Notes: a model not told the origin generated them from the letters alone. 64,000 bases of DNA from an uncultured Collinsella sp. (GCA_900768795.1 CAAGEH010000014.1:1-64000); one strand, 5' to 3'; positions 1-8,449 are shown, counted from the stretch's first letter. Made by a program: numbers and translations.

Positions 1-52
1 CGCGCCGAGAGTACTGCGGGGTCAGCCCGTGGGAGGCCAGGGCGCCGCCGAC
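1..52 (+). rRNA. rrf: 5S ribosomal RNA, 3' end (partial)
   Basis: The first bases fit the 3' third of a bacterial 5S rRNA: a GCGCCGA-AGTACTGC stretch, a G/C-rich hairpin, a GGGAG element and the closing GCGCCGCCG. A strong terminator follows at 84-119, as expected at the end of an rRNA operon. The 5' part lies outside the window and the exact 3' end is approximate. Confidence 0.8.
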
Positions 53-83
53 CGGTGGACGGCACCGGACCTTTTGGCCCGGA

Positions 84-119
84 GGGGGCCGCGGGGGTAT
101 CCCCCGCGGCCCCCTTTTT
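84..119 (+). terminator. rRNA operon intrinsic terminator
   Basis: A perfect 14-bp stem (84-97 with 101-114), a TAT loop and five T residues at 115-119. It lies about 30 bases after the 5S end. Confidence 0.9.
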
Positions 120-236
120 CGTCCCGGGATCTCGGGCATCCGCCCGCGCCCGCCCGCGGCGCCGCGCCCCCGGCGGCGCAACCCCGTCGTCCTTCTGGCC
201 GGCGCCCGCTTTTTCACCTTACCCGTGTCGCCTTTA

Positions 237-333
237 TTCTGTACCGTTTGCCTATCACCTATAAATAGGTCCTCTCACCGAGTTACTGTTCGCTTCTGTT
301 CGATATGACCTATCATTGAGATGTTGTCATATC
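237..333 (+). promoter_or_regulatory. phosphoglucomutase leader: candidate promoter and two inverted repeats
   Basis: The gap between the rRNA terminator and the mutase gene is GC-rich to about 230 and then AT-richer. ACCTAT-AA-ATAGGT at 257-270 is an inverted repeat overlapping a -10-like TATAAA (260-265). TTCTGT 17 bases upstream is a poor -35. A second repeat pairs GATATGAC (302-309) with GTCATATC (326-333), just before the SD GGAAGG (347-352). Either could be an operator or an mRNA hairpin. Nothing else was recognised in 120-358. Confidence 0.35.
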
Positions 334-358
334 ACTTCGAATAGTTGGAAGGTTACCT

Positions 359-2053
359 ATGGCTAACGTTCATGAACTTCTTGATACTTGGCTGGAAAAC
401 GTTAAGGATGAGGAGCTTCTTGCTGAGTTGAGCTCTATGAAGGAGTCCGGCGATGAAGAGGCTATCACCGATGCCTTCTTCCAGGACCTTGCCTTTGGTA
501 CGGCGGGACTTCGTGGCACTATTGGCGCTGGTACCAACCGTATGAACATTTACACGGTCGGTAGGGCTACCCAGGGTTTCGCTGATTACCTCAATAAGAC
601 GTTTGATTCCCCCACTGTTGCAATTGCTCGCGATAGCCGTAATAAAGGCGAGCTGTTTGTTCACACTACCGCTGCTATTCTTGCTGCTAACGGAATTACC
701 AGCTACGTTTACCCCAAGATATCCCCAGTGCCTACCCTTTCTTGGGCGACTCGTTACCTTAAGTGTTCCGGCGGAATCTGCATGACGGCTAGCCATAACC
801 CGGCACCGTATAATGGTTATAAGGCATATGGTCCCGATGGCTGTCAGATTACCTCCGAGGCTGCTGCCGCCATTTCTGCTGCCATGGAGGCTACCGATCC
901 CTTCAAGGACATCAAGTCTATGGACTTCGATGACGCTGTTTCTCAGGGTCTCGTTAAGTGGATTGACGATTCGTGTCTCGATGCTTATTACGATGCCGTT
1001 GTCGATAAGTCGGTCAACAACTTGACTCCAGAGCAGATTGCGGCAGCTCCGCTCAAGCTTGTCTATACGCCGCTTAACGGCACTGGTTTGATTCCGGTTA
1101 CGACCGTTCTTAAGAAAGTTGGTATTACCGATGTAACGGTTGTTCCGGAGCAAAAGGACCCGGATGGGAATTTCCCGACCTGTCCGTATCCTAATCCTGA
1201 GATTCGTCAGGCCATGCAAAAGGGTATCGACCTTTGCGAAGAGGTGAAGCCCGACCTGCTTCTTGCGACCGATCCCGATGCCGACCGTGTTGGCGTCGCA
1301 TGCGCTGATGGCGATGACTATACCCTGCTCACGGGCAATGAGATGGGTGTTCTGCTCCTCGACTATATCTGTAAGATGCGGGCAGAGCGTGGCGAAAACC
1401 TGCATGACAAGGTTGCCGTTACGACTATCGTTTCGTCTGCAATGGTCGATGCGCTTGCTGCCGAATATGGCTTTGAGCTGCGCCGTTGTCTCACCGGTTT
1501 CAAGTACATCGGTGATATCATCACGGGTCTTTCCGATGCTGGCCAGGTCGATCGGTTCATCTTTGGCTTTGAGGAGAGCTACGGCTATCTCTCCGGCGAT
1601 CACGTGCGTGACAAGGACGCCGTTAACGCATCCATGTTGATTTGCCAGATGGCTCAGTACTATAAGCTTCAGGGCCTTAACCTGGTTCAGGCTATGCATG
1701 CGCTCTATGAGAAGTATGGCTACTATCACAACAAGACCATCGCGCTTTCGTACCCCGGTGCTGAGGGAGCCGACAAGATGGCCGGCATCATGGTCGACCT
1801 GCGCAAGAACCCGCCTGCATCCATTGCGGGCAGTAAGGTTACCGGTGTTGTTGATTATGGCGAGGGCGTTAACGGTCTGCCCAAGGCTAATGTGCTCGAA
1901 TTCGACCTTGAGGGCGGCGACAAGGCAATCGTTCGTCCGAGTGGCACGGAGCCTAAAATCAAGCTGTACATCTTTGCCAAGGGTGACGACGCAACGTCTG
2001 CGGATGCTCAGATTGACGCTATCGAGAAAGATGGTCGCGAACTGCTTTCGTAG
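359..2053 (+). CDS. pgm: phosphoglucomutase / phosphomannomutase (alpha-D-phosphohexomutase)
   Basis: Interconverts hexose 1- and 6-phosphates, feeding glycogen, nucleotide-sugar and cell-wall synthesis in the cytosol. The 564-residue protein has all four family motifs: the phosphoserine loop TASHNP near residue 143, the metal site DPDADRVG near 304, the sugar-specificity loop GFEESYGY near 402, and the phosphate-binding RPSGTEPK near 526. The N-terminal FGTAGLRG is typical of the bacterial PgcA-type subgroup, and length is normal. The start follows SD GGAAGG at six bases. Codons end in T more often than in most neighbours, which may reflect high expression or a different history. Which sugar it prefers cannot be told from sequence. 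Confidence 0.95.
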   Translation: MANVHELLDTWLENVKDEELLAELSSMKESGDEEAITDAFFQDLAFGTAGLRGTIGAGTNRMNIYTVGRATQGFADYLNKTFDSPTVAIARDSRNKGELFVHTTAAILAANGITSYVYPKISPVPTLSWATRYLKCSGGICMTASHNPAPYNGYKAYGPDGCQITSEAAAAISAAMEATDPFKDIKSMDFDDAVSQGLVKWIDDSCLDAYYDAVVDKSVNNLTPEQIAAAPLKLVYTPLNGTGLIPVTTVLKKVGITDVTVVPEQKDPDGNFPTCPYPNPEIRQAMQKGIDLCEEVKPDLLLATDPDADRVGVACADGDDYTLLTGNEMGVLLLDYICKMRAERGENLHDKVAVTTIVSSAMVDALAAEYGFELRRCLTGFKYIGDIITGLSDAGQVDRFIFGFEESYGYLSGDHVRDKDAVNASMLICQMAQYYKLQGLNLVQAMHALYEKYGYYHNKTIALSYPGAEGADKMAGIMVDLRKNPPASIAGSKVTGVVDYGEGVNGLPKANVLEFDLEGGDKAIVRPSGTEPKIKLYIFAKGDDATSADAQIDAIEKDGRELLS

Positions 2054-2082
2054 TCTTTAGCTCTCATTGAGAACAAAAAATC

Positions 2083-2118
2083 GGAGCGCACTTCCTCTCT
2101 GGAGTGCACTCCTTTTTT
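2083..2118. terminator. bidirectional terminator between convergent genes
   Basis: A 10-bp stem with one mismatch (2083-2092 with 2103-2112), T6 at 2113-2118 on the plus strand and an A run at 2074-2080 serving the minus strand. It separates the mutase from the convergent desulfurase. Confidence 0.85.
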
Positions 2119-3340
2119 ATGAGAGCAAACGCGTCTGCTCGATTGCTGCTGGAACCCGCTGCTCGAGTAGGCTGATTTCTTCGGGTGTAACGTCATCGGC
2201 AAGGGACAGACGCAGTGTGCCCTGTGACCAAGACGAATCGGTGATCCCGCACGCCGTTATGACATGCGAGGGTTCTGTCGAACCGGCTGAGCAAGCCGAA
2301 CCTGTCGCTGCGGCGACACCCATCTTGTCGAGCACAACCATGAGCAGCTCGGCATCGACATCTTTGCAGACAAATGAAGCGATGGAAGGAAGTCGGTGCG
2401 CACCGTCTGCGCCGGTCGTACGGATGCCGGCTAGATGTGATAGCAGCGATTGAGAAAGGCGATCGCGAAGGTTTGAAACACGGTCGCTCCGTTCCGCTAT
2501 ACCCTCCATCTGCTCGCTCAACGCTTCTGCCATGCCGATGGCTGCAGCAACATTGGGAGTTCCTGAACGCATGCCGTGTTCTTGGCCTCCACCCTCGACG
2601 AACGGAGTTATTTGCCAAGGAGCTGCTAGGTAGAGGGCGCCTGCGCCTCGCGGTCCGTGAAACTTATGCGCCGAGAGCGACAATGCGTCGACATCGAGGT
2701 CCGCGATGCTGATGGAGATATGGCCTACGGCTTGAACTGCATCGGTGTGGAACAGTGCTCCGTAGGCATGAGCGATGTGCGCGAGCTCGGGAATATTTTG
2801 AATCGTGCCGATTTCATTGTTTGCGAGCATGACCGAAACGATCGCCGTGCCAGGTGTCTTAATTCCTGCCCGGTCGTTTGACCGCTCATTGCGCCCGAGT
2901 GCTTGTTTCAAATCTTCCGCGCTTACGAACCCTTGCGAATCGACTGGTAAATAGGTTGTCTCAATTCCCTCGCGTTCAAGTGCGCGGCATGTATGAAGAA
3001 CCGCATGGTGCTCGATTTGAGATGTGATAATGCGAACTGGCGCCGCATCTCCATATAGATGTTGAAAAGCAGAGCAACGTCCGCGAAGAATCCAGTTATC
3101 GGATTCGGTTCCGCCGCTCGTGAAATAGATCTCTGCAGGGGAGGACGCACCCAGCAGATTTGCCATTGATGTCCTGGCGCGCCGCAGGGCATCGGCTGCC
3201 TCCGCTGCAATGCGGTGGATTCCGCCGGGATTGCCGAACGACTCCGTTAAATAGGGCATCATGGCGCTCAATGCGCGAGGGGAGAGCGGGGTGGTTGCTG
3301 CATTATCGGCATAGATATAGATGGGGTCTTGCGCTCCCAT
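2117..3340 (-). CDS. nifS: cysteine desulfurase (NifS/IscS family)
   Basis: PLP enzyme that removes sulfur from cysteine as a persulfide for Fe-S clusters or tRNA thiolation. Visible features are the N-terminal DNAATTP, the PLP lysine in SAHKFHGPRG near residue 226, and the catalytic cysteine in GSACSAG near 350, with the longer loop of class I enzymes. An upstream in-frame ATG exists at 3352, but the ATG at 3340 has SD GGGAG five bases before it, so I start there (407 aa). No scaffold, regulator or thiolase gene is adjacent, so the acceptor is unknown. The tail-anchored protein upstream may be co-transcribed. Confidence 0.93.
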   Translation of the reverse strand: MGAQDPIYIYADNAATTPLSPRALSAMMPYLTESFGNPGGIHRIAAEAADALRRARTSMANLLGASSPAEIYFTSGGTESDNWILRGRCSAFQHLYGDAAPVRIITSQIEHHAVLHTCRALEREGIETTYLPVDSQGFVSAEDLKQALGRNERSNDRAGIKTPGTAIVSVMLANNEIGTIQNIPELAHIAHAYGALFHTDAVQAVGHISISIADLDVDALSLSAHKFHGPRGAGALYLAAPWQITPFVEGGGQEHGMRSGTPNVAAAIGMAEALSEQMEGIAERSDRVSNLRDRLSQSLLSHLAGIRTTGADGAHRLPSIASFVCKDVDAELLMVVLDKMGVAAATGSACSAGSTEPSHVITACGITDSSWSQGTLRLSLADDVTPEEISLLEQRVPAAIEQTRLLS

Positions 3341-3382
3341 GATATCTCCCATTATTGGTTGAAAAGCTAAAACTGCAGGTAA

Positions 3383-3862
3383 CTAGCGCAAAACAAAACG
3401 GAGCACGACAGTCAAAACAATCACGATGATAACGGCAGCGATGATCAGGCGCTTGTTGCGCGCTCGACGGCGATCGTACTGGGAGGTGAAAATCGAGCGT
3501 CCCGGTTTAGGTGTCTGCAGGTAGCGGTCCGAGTGCGTAATCGGTCGATTTTTACCCGTCGGCTTAGACATGGGATGAGCAGGGCCAGATGGACGCGGTG
3601 CCTGCGCGGTTCCTGTAACCTCGATGGGCGGCATGTATTCGGGATTGCTTGTCGCTCTGCCCATATCGCGATGAGCGCGCGCGGGCTGATTCGACTGCTC
3701 GAGGGTTTGGTAGCGCTCGCGCGTGACATATTCAGGGTCAACGTCATTGATAGGGCTTTGCGTGGTGTGGGGCCGCTGACGAACATAGCGCCGAGGCTCT
3801 TGCTGGCCCTCTGCGTTACTTTGATTGTGCGAGGTGTCGCTCGCGTCGCGATAATCGCCCAT
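3383..3862 (-). CDS. hypothetical C-terminally anchored membrane protein
   Basis: No family recognised. About 130 polar residues rich in Pro, Arg, Gln and Thr, probably disordered, lead to a basic stretch (DRRRARNKR) and one hydrophobic helix at the very C-terminus (LIIAAVIIVIVLTVVLRF). This is a tail-anchor layout with the bulk in the cytoplasm. The start at 3862 has GGAG four bases upstream; an in-frame ATG at 3886 would add eight residues. It lies 42 bases upstream of the desulfurase on the same strand, so the two may form an operon, but nothing links their functions. Confidence 0.65.
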   Translation of the reverse strand: MGDYRDASDTSHNQSNAEGQQEPRRYVRQRPHTTQSPINDVDPEYVTRERYQTLEQSNQPARAHRDMGRATSNPEYMPPIEVTGTAQAPRPSGPAHPMSKPTGKNRPITHSDRYLQTPKPGRSIFTSQYDRRRARNKRLIIAAVIIVIVLTVVLRFVLR

Positions 3863-3975
3863 AGCACTCCATTGAAGCTCGAACATAGCTGCCTAACATT
3901 CTACGCATTCAGCCTTAATTAAGACGAAGAAATACAGACAATCGGAAAGCCTTGCCTGACGTTCAAAAAGAGTTA

Positions 3976-4014
3976 AATCTTAGTGATAAGCACTTAGATT
4001 TGCTTATATATAAA
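3976..4014 (+). promoter_or_regulatory. candidate Hsp20 promoter with a 10-bp inverted repeat
   Basis: AATCTTAGTG (3976-3985) and CACTTAGATT (3991-4000) form arms with one mismatch around a 5-base spacer. AT-rich -10-like hexamers (TATATA or TATAAA) follow at 4005-4014. The surroundings (3887-4080) are far more AT-rich than the coding DNA. This could be a repressor site for the heat-shock gene. It does not match the CIRCE or HAIR consensus well. Confidence 0.45.
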
Positions 4015-4133
4015 GACTTAAAAAATCTTAAAAATTATGTATAGACTGACATGGATCGGGAACAAATATAAGCGTCAAAGGAAGTCCCCGCCCCCGCAGG
4101 AGGGGCGCGGCAATCACTGAGGAGTGATGACAT

Positions 4134-4562
4134 ATGGCTATGGTTCCGTATCGTTCTGTTTTTGGACTTCGTCCCGCAGCAAATTCTCTGTTCGACATGT
4201 TTGATGACATGGCTGATTTGGCGGCGCCGTTCGCAAACAGCCAGGCGTTCCCCATCGATGTCGAGGACAAGGGCGATAGCTACGAGGTAAAGGCTTACTT
4301 TACGGGCGTCTCCAAGGACGATATCGATGTCGAGCTCAACGAGGGTCGTCTTTCGATCTCGGTTAACGTCGAGGATAAGGAAGAGGACAAGGGTAAGAAC
4401 TTCCTGCAGAAGGAGTTCACATCCTACAGCGCAACGCGTGGCGTCTATCTTAAGGATGCTTCGAGCGAGGGCCTGTCCGCTAAGTATGCTGACGGCGTGC
4501 TGACGGTTGCAGTTCCCAAGATCGTCGAGAAGAAGAACGTCACTAAGGTCGCTATCGACTAG
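4134..4562 (+). CDS. hsp20: Hsp20 family small heat-shock protein
   Basis: ATP-independent holdase that binds unfolding proteins and keeps them refoldable by Hsp70/Hsp100. The 142-residue protein has a short N-terminal arm (MAMVPYRSVFGLRP...FDDM), an alpha-crystallin domain at about 40-138 starting IDVEDKGDSYEVKAYFTGV, and the conserved A-x-x-x-GVL element (YADGVLTVAVPK). Length is typical. The start follows GGAG nine bases upstream. It is monocistronic, with an AT-rich leader and a strong terminator. Control probably acts through the inverted repeat at 3976-4000, which is an inference. Confidence 0.95.
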   Translation: MAMVPYRSVFGLRPAANSLFDMFDDMADLAAPFANSQAFPIDVEDKGDSYEVKAYFTGVSKDDIDVELNEGRLSISVNVEDKEEDKGKNFLQKEFTSYSATRGVYLKDASSEGLSAKYADGVLTVAVPKIVEKKNVTKVAID

Positions 4563-4589
4563 CGGACGCGGCGGCAGCGTCCATAACGA

Positions 4590-4624
4590 GGGCGAGTTCC
4601 ACATTGTGGGGCTCGCCCTTTTTT
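4590..4624 (+). terminator. intrinsic terminator after Hsp20
   Basis: GGGCGAG (4590-4596) pairs with CTCGCCC (4612-4618), followed by a run of T broken only at 4625. A second small hairpin lies at 4565-4582. Confidence 0.85.
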
Positions 4625-4651
4625 GTTTAAGGCGAGGTAGCGTGCGGCGTT

Positions 4652-5503
4652 TTACAAAATCGTTATGGGGCGGTTTTGCCCGGCTGGACGAATGTGCAGG
4701 TCGGGAACGTTGTCGCGCACGAGCGTGGCGGATGAGCCCAAGTCGTTATCGAGCGTGGCTCCGACCGATGATGCGAGTGCTCGAACTGCAAGGCTCGGCC
4801 GATTGTTCTTCTGCGAAATGTGCATGGCAACGATCTGCTCCGTATGCGGTGTCACGAGCTCCGGCAACACCGTCGCTGCTTGCGCATTGGAGAGGTGCCC
4901 GCTGTCGGATAAAATTCGCTCCTGCAGGCAACGCGGATACGGGCCTGTTTTGAGCATGTGGACATCATGGTTACTTTCAAGTGCAAGGATGCGGGCATCG
5001 CGTAGCAGCTCGCGTGCGAAAGCGGAGAGCGAACCGGTGTCGGTAACGTAGCCAATTGCATCGCCGTTGCAGGAAAAACGAAACCCCATGGGGTTTACCA
5101 CATCGTGCGAGGTGGCGAACGTTTGGACTTCAATTCCTGCCACGTGAAAGGAGACCCCAGGATTTACCTCGATAAACGGCAGTTCAGATAAATATTTACG
5201 CGTTTCTGCGGTACCTATGCTCGCAAACATTGGACCTTCCCAACGACGGCACCAGACTGAGAGTCCGCTCACATGGTCGGAGTGCTCGTGAGTAAGTACA
5301 AGCGCATGGATGTCGCTTTCAGCAAGGTCGAGTTCGTCCATGCGGTGCAGCACCTCGCGGCGAGAAAATCCGTCGTCGATCATGATGAGCCCCTCGGGTC
5401 CTTCCACGAGCGCGCAGTTGCCTTTGGAGCCGCTCCCCAAAATATGAAGATGGAGGTGGCTGTTGACGTTGTCGGAGCTGACTTCATTGTTGAATGCGGG
5501 CAT
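4652..5503 (-). CDS. MBL-fold metallohydrolase (YycJ/WalJ-like)
   Basis: Metallo-beta-lactamase-fold hydrolase. The N-terminal LGSGSKGNC, followed by IDDGFS and the zinc/iron motif THEHSDH (residues 71-77), fits the YycJ/WalJ group of nuclease-like MBL proteins. Later HDV and final His-rich segments can supply the other metal ligands. B. subtilis WalJ sits in the walRK operon, but here the gene stands alone, divergent from tilS, so its substrate is unknown. The start at 5503 has AAGGA five bases upstream; the frame stays open to 5554, which would run into tilS. About 50 bases separate the two start codons. Confidence 0.85.
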   Translation of the reverse strand: MPAFNNEVSSDNVNSHLHLHILGSGSKGNCALVEGPEGLIMIDDGFSRREVLHRMDELDLAESDIHALVLTHEHSDHVSGLSVWCRRWEGPMFASIGTAETRKYLSELPFIEVNPGVSFHVAGIEVQTFATSHDVVNPMGFRFSCNGDAIGYVTDTGSLSAFARELLRDARILALESNHDVHMLKTGPYPRCLQERILSDSGHLSNAQAATVLPELVTPHTEQIVAMHISQKNNRPSLAVRALASSVGATLDNDLGSSATLVRDNVPDLHIRPAGQNRPITIL

Positions 5504-5552
5504 AGGGGTCCTTATGGATACAATGGGTTCAATCGAAACGGGGGAGGACGTC

Positions 5553-7115
5553 ATGCCGACGGTCGCACAGCATTACATCTCGCACAAGAGCGGAGTGCGC
5601 GCGCACGAGCCGCGTGCCGATGCGGCCGCCCCCGTGGTCCTCATGGTATCAGGAGGTGCAGACTCCACCGCCCTGCTGCTTATGGCCTGCACGGGAACGC
5701 TTGATTTGCTCGATGGTCGCGGGCGCGCGCGTATCGCTCGCGAGCGTCTGCATGTGCTGCACGTCAACCATCATCTGCGTGGCGAGGCTTCCGATGGCGA
5801 TGAGGTGTTTGTCCGCTCCCTCTGCGAGGAGTTCGGCCTTCCTCTGTGCGTCGAGCATGCCATGTTCGACGATCTGGATGGACAGAACCTCGAGGCCGCC
5901 GCGCGCGATGTGCGCTACGCAGCTGCTCGACGCTATGTGCGTAAGCTGTCCACCGAGATGGGTACGCCCCGTTCTGCCGCTCGAATCCTTACGGCGCATA
6001 CGGCGTCCGATCGAGTGGAAACCTTTTTTATGAACGCCGTGCGCGGGTCGGGGGCTACGGGGCTTGCCTCGATACCGCGACGCCGCAACATTATCGTTCG
6101 GCCGCTCTTGGACATGACGCATGAGGAGCTTGTGCGTTACCTTGAGGTGCGCGGCAGGACGTGGCGCGAGGATGCAAGCAATAAAGATACAAACTACCTG
6201 CGCAATTTTGTGCGTCGTGACGTGATGCCGCTCTTGGCGGAGCGAAACCCCAACGTTGCCCGTTCGGTGAGCGGGGCTTGCGAGCTTCTTGGAGACGAGG
6301 ACGCGTTTTTATCGCAACTGTCCGCCACGGCGCTGCGCGCCTGCACGAAAAAGCGGGAGAGCGGCATCATCGTGATCGATGCCCGCAAACTCGCTGCCGC
6401 TGAGGTCGTCATTGCACGTCGAATGGTGCGTGCTGCGGTCAAGTCGCTCAATGGGGATTGCCGTTTGGAGATGTTTCACGTAGAGGCGGTGCTTGCGTGC
6501 GTTGCCGCGGGGTCGGGTTCGGTTACGCTACCGCTTGGAATCGATGCGCGTATGGAGTTCGGCACGCTCACCATTCGAACGGCGCGGGCGCGTGAGAACG
6601 TGACCGCCGGATGGCTTACGGTTCCCGGTTCATTTGTCGTGGGCGATGGGGTCGTGCTTGCTGCCGAGGCGATGCGCGTGCAGGCGGGGCAGGACCCGAT
6701 CGAGCTCGCGCGTGAGGCGGCGCGAGGGGAGCAACCGACCTTGTTGGTCGATGCGGCGAGTTTGGGCTATGCGGAGCGCGACTGCATCCGCTTGCTTGAG
6801 GAGACCCCCACGGGCGTTCCTGCTTCTGCGCGAGAGGCGCGCTTGTGGGTCGATGCACCTGCCCCTGGCGACGTGATGTGCCCGTTTGGCATGAGCGGAC
6901 GTTCCAAAAAAGTGTCGGACCTGCTTGGCGAAGCCCGTGTTCCCGTGGCGGAGCGCTTGGCGGTGCCCGTTGTGCGTACAGCCCCGGGCGGGTCGATCGT
7001 CTGGCTCGCGGACGTCCGTTCGGACGAACGCTTTAAATGCACGGCGCAAACGCGAGTTGTTATCAAGATAACGCTTGCGGACTCTCCGGCAGATAATTTG
7101 AATAAAAACGTTTAA
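5553..7115 (+). CDS. tilS: tRNA(Ile)-lysidine synthetase
   Basis: Adds lysine to C34 of the CAU-anticodon tRNA-Ile so that it reads AUA; essential in most bacteria. The PP-loop ATP-pyrophosphatase motif SGGADST is at residues 33-39. It is followed by HVNHHLRG, a TAHTASDRVETFFMN stretch and the PLLDMTHEELVRYL segment typical of TilS. The C-terminal half is the TilS tRNA-binding region. The start at 5553 has a very strong SD (GGGGGAGG, five bases); upstream in-frame ATGs at 5514 and 5463 are weaker. At 521 aa it is slightly long for the family. Its usual partners hpt and ftsH are 4.6 kb away, beyond the PTS operon. Confidence 0.93.
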   Translation: MPTVAQHYISHKSGVRAHEPRADAAAPVVLMVSGGADSTALLLMACTGTLDLLDGRGRARIARERLHVLHVNHHLRGEASDGDEVFVRSLCEEFGLPLCVEHAMFDDLDGQNLEAAARDVRYAAARRYVRKLSTEMGTPRSAARILTAHTASDRVETFFMNAVRGSGATGLASIPRRRNIIVRPLLDMTHEELVRYLEVRGRTWREDASNKDTNYLRNFVRRDVMPLLAERNPNVARSVSGACELLGDEDAFLSQLSATALRACTKKRESGIIVIDARKLAAAEVVIARRMVRAAVKSLNGDCRLEMFHVEAVLACVAAGSGSVTLPLGIDARMEFGTLTIRTARARENVTAGWLTVPGSFVVGDGVVLAAEAMRVQAGQDPIELAREAARGEQPTLLVDAASLGYAERDCIRLLEETPTGVPASAREARLWVDAPAPGDVMCPFGMSGRSKKVSDLLGEARVPVAERLAVPVVRTAPGGSIVWLADVRSDERFKCTAQTRVVIKITLADSPADNLNKNV

Positions 7116-7149
7116 TTTTGTTTGTTTAAAAGAAAATAACTTTCAATAA

Positions 7150-7227
7150 TAAACAATTGCGCGCATAAATAGTTGTTTAAACAAAATAGTTGCTACCGTT
7201 AACCGATAGATTTAAACCGTTACGGTT
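7150..7227 (+). promoter_or_regulatory. PTS operon control region with nested palindromes
   Basis: The 212-base gap before the PTS genes is strikingly AT-rich at 7110-7215. It contains the perfect 12-bp palindrome TTGTTTAAACAA (7173-7184). An upstream TAAACAA (7150-7156) is inverted relative to the left half of that palindrome, and a related TTGTTTGTTTAAAA lies near 7119-7132. A separate repeat AACCGT-T-ACGGTT occupies 7215-7227. I did not find a convincing -35/-10 pair. The repeats look like sites for one or two regulators of sugar uptake. Confidence 0.5.
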
Positions 7228-7327
7228 GTGTGTTTGTACCGTACATAGTTGCGGATGACAATTACTTTGTCGACATACGAAAGAGCCGCTTCAAACTGGG
7301 CAGGGCGGCGCGAACGGAGGAAAAGAT

Positions 7328-7762
7328 ATGCGTTATCTGGTTATGGTCAGCCACGGCACCCTAGCGCCTGGTCTGCATAGCGTTCTCAAGATGCTCTCGG
7401 GCGAGCATGAGAACTACCTGAGCACGAGTCTCGAGGACGGCATGAGCGCCGACACCTACGTCGAGAATCTCAAAGGCATTCTTGCTCCTGTAACCGCAGA
7501 CGACGAGATCGTGCTTTTGGGCGACATCATCGGCGGCTCCCCGCTCACTAACGCTATGAATGTCATTGCCGAGAAGGGCCTGCTTGCGCATACCGTTGCC
7601 TTTGGCGGCATGAATCTGCCCTTGGCTATGACCGCCACGATGGGCCTCGACACCATGGATCTGGATACGCTCAAGCAGATGATGCTGTCCGAGGGCAAGA
7701 ACGGCTTGGCAGAGCTCGTCATCCCGGCCGAGTCCGCAGACGACGATGACGACGAAATCTAG
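7328..7762 (+). CDS. PTS mannose/fructose/sorbose family subunit IIA
   Basis: Cytosolic phosphotransfer subunit that takes phosphate from HPr and passes it to IIB. The fold start MRYLVMVSHGTLAPGL places the active-site histidine at residue 9; LLGDIIGGSP and the GGMNLPL loop are family features. The 144 residues cover a single IIA domain, unlike E. coli ManX where IIA and IIB are fused. The C-terminus is acidic (ADDDDDE). SD GGAGG lies upstream. First gene of a IIA-IIB-IIC-IID operon running to 10137. Confidence 0.93.
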   Translation: MRYLVMVSHGTLAPGLHSVLKMLSGEHENYLSTSLEDGMSADTYVENLKGILAPVTADDEIVLLGDIIGGSPLTNAMNVIAEKGLLAHTVAFGGMNLPLAMTATMGLDTMDLDTLKQMMLSEGKNGLAELVIPAESADDDDDEI

Positions 7763-7875
7763 TTGATATCACGTTGAACATGCGTGCCGATTGCACGCAA
7801 CGACAAAGGTTTTGAAGGATAAAGCCGCCGAAGGTAAGCGGTGATGCCTTCTAAGGAAGAGGAAGGAAGGAAACC

Positions 7876-8364
7876 ATGATTTCTTTCATCCGTATCGATG
7901 ACCGTATGATTCACGGTCAAACAGTTACACGTTGGGCGCTCGAGTACCCCTGCGATGGCCTTATCGCAGTCAACGATGCCGCCGCATCGAACCCCGTGCT
8001 CAAGGAAGCCTACAAGAGCGCTTCGGGCAAGAAGACGTTCGTGTGGACTAAGGAGCACTTCAAGAAGGTTTCCGAGAAGGTCATCAACTCCGATACCAAG
8101 TATTTCCTGATCACCAAGAACCCGCAGGATATGAAGGAGCTTCTCGTCGACTTCGGTTTCGATCCGGGCATGAAGCACATCATCGTGGGTCCCTGCAACG
8201 ATCGTCCCGGCGCCGTCAAGCTCGGCAACAACCAGTCGATCACGCAGGAAGAGGCTCAGGCGCTTGAGGACCTCACCAACGCCGGCTACACCGTCGAGTT
8301 CGCCCTCATCAAGGAGAAATCGATCGGTGAGTGGCCCAAGTTCCGCAGCCAGTTTGGCTTCTAA
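7876..8364 (+). CDS. PTS mannose/fructose/sorbose family subunit IIB
   Basis: Receives phosphate from IIA and phosphorylates the sugar as it passes IIC/IID. The N-terminus MISFIRIDDRMIHGQ holds the phosphorylated histidine at residue 13, and the 162-residue length is that of a free-standing IIB. It starts 113 bases after IIA behind the SD GAGGAAGGAAGG. The IIA-IIB gap shows no strong terminator, so co-transcription is likely. Sugar specificity (mannose, fructose, sorbose or N-acetylated hexosamine) cannot be decided from sequence alone. Confidence 0.93.
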   Translation: MISFIRIDDRMIHGQTVTRWALEYPCDGLIAVNDAAASNPVLKEAYKSASGKKTFVWTKEHFKKVSEKVINSDTKYFLITKNPQDMKELLVDFGFDPGMKHIIVGPCNDRPGAVKLGNNQSITQEEAQALEDLTNAGYTVEFALIKEKSIGEWPKFRSQFGF

Positions 8365-8405
8365 GCTCTGAGGCTTTGCGTTTTTCAACGCGCTTTTGTG
8401 TCCAA

Positions 8406-8427
8406 CAGCCCCAAAAGGGAGGGGCTG
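8406..8427 (+). other. intercistronic hairpin between IIB and IIC
   Basis: CAGCCCC (8406-8412) pairs with GGGGCTG (8421-8427) across an 8-base loop and has no T run. It more likely sets mRNA stability or relative expression within the operon than terminates transcription. Confidence 0.45.
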
Positions 8428-8449
8428 AGGAATAAGGAAAGGGGAACGC

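Noticed and set aside
29..268. Two overlapping plus-strand open frames at the window start
   Set aside because: They cross the 5S rRNA end and the rRNA terminator, have Pro/Arg-rich nonsense composition and no ribosome-binding site.
353..1729. 458-codon minus-strand frame opposite phosphoglucomutase
   Set aside because: It is the antisense shadow of a gene with all family motifs on the plus strand.
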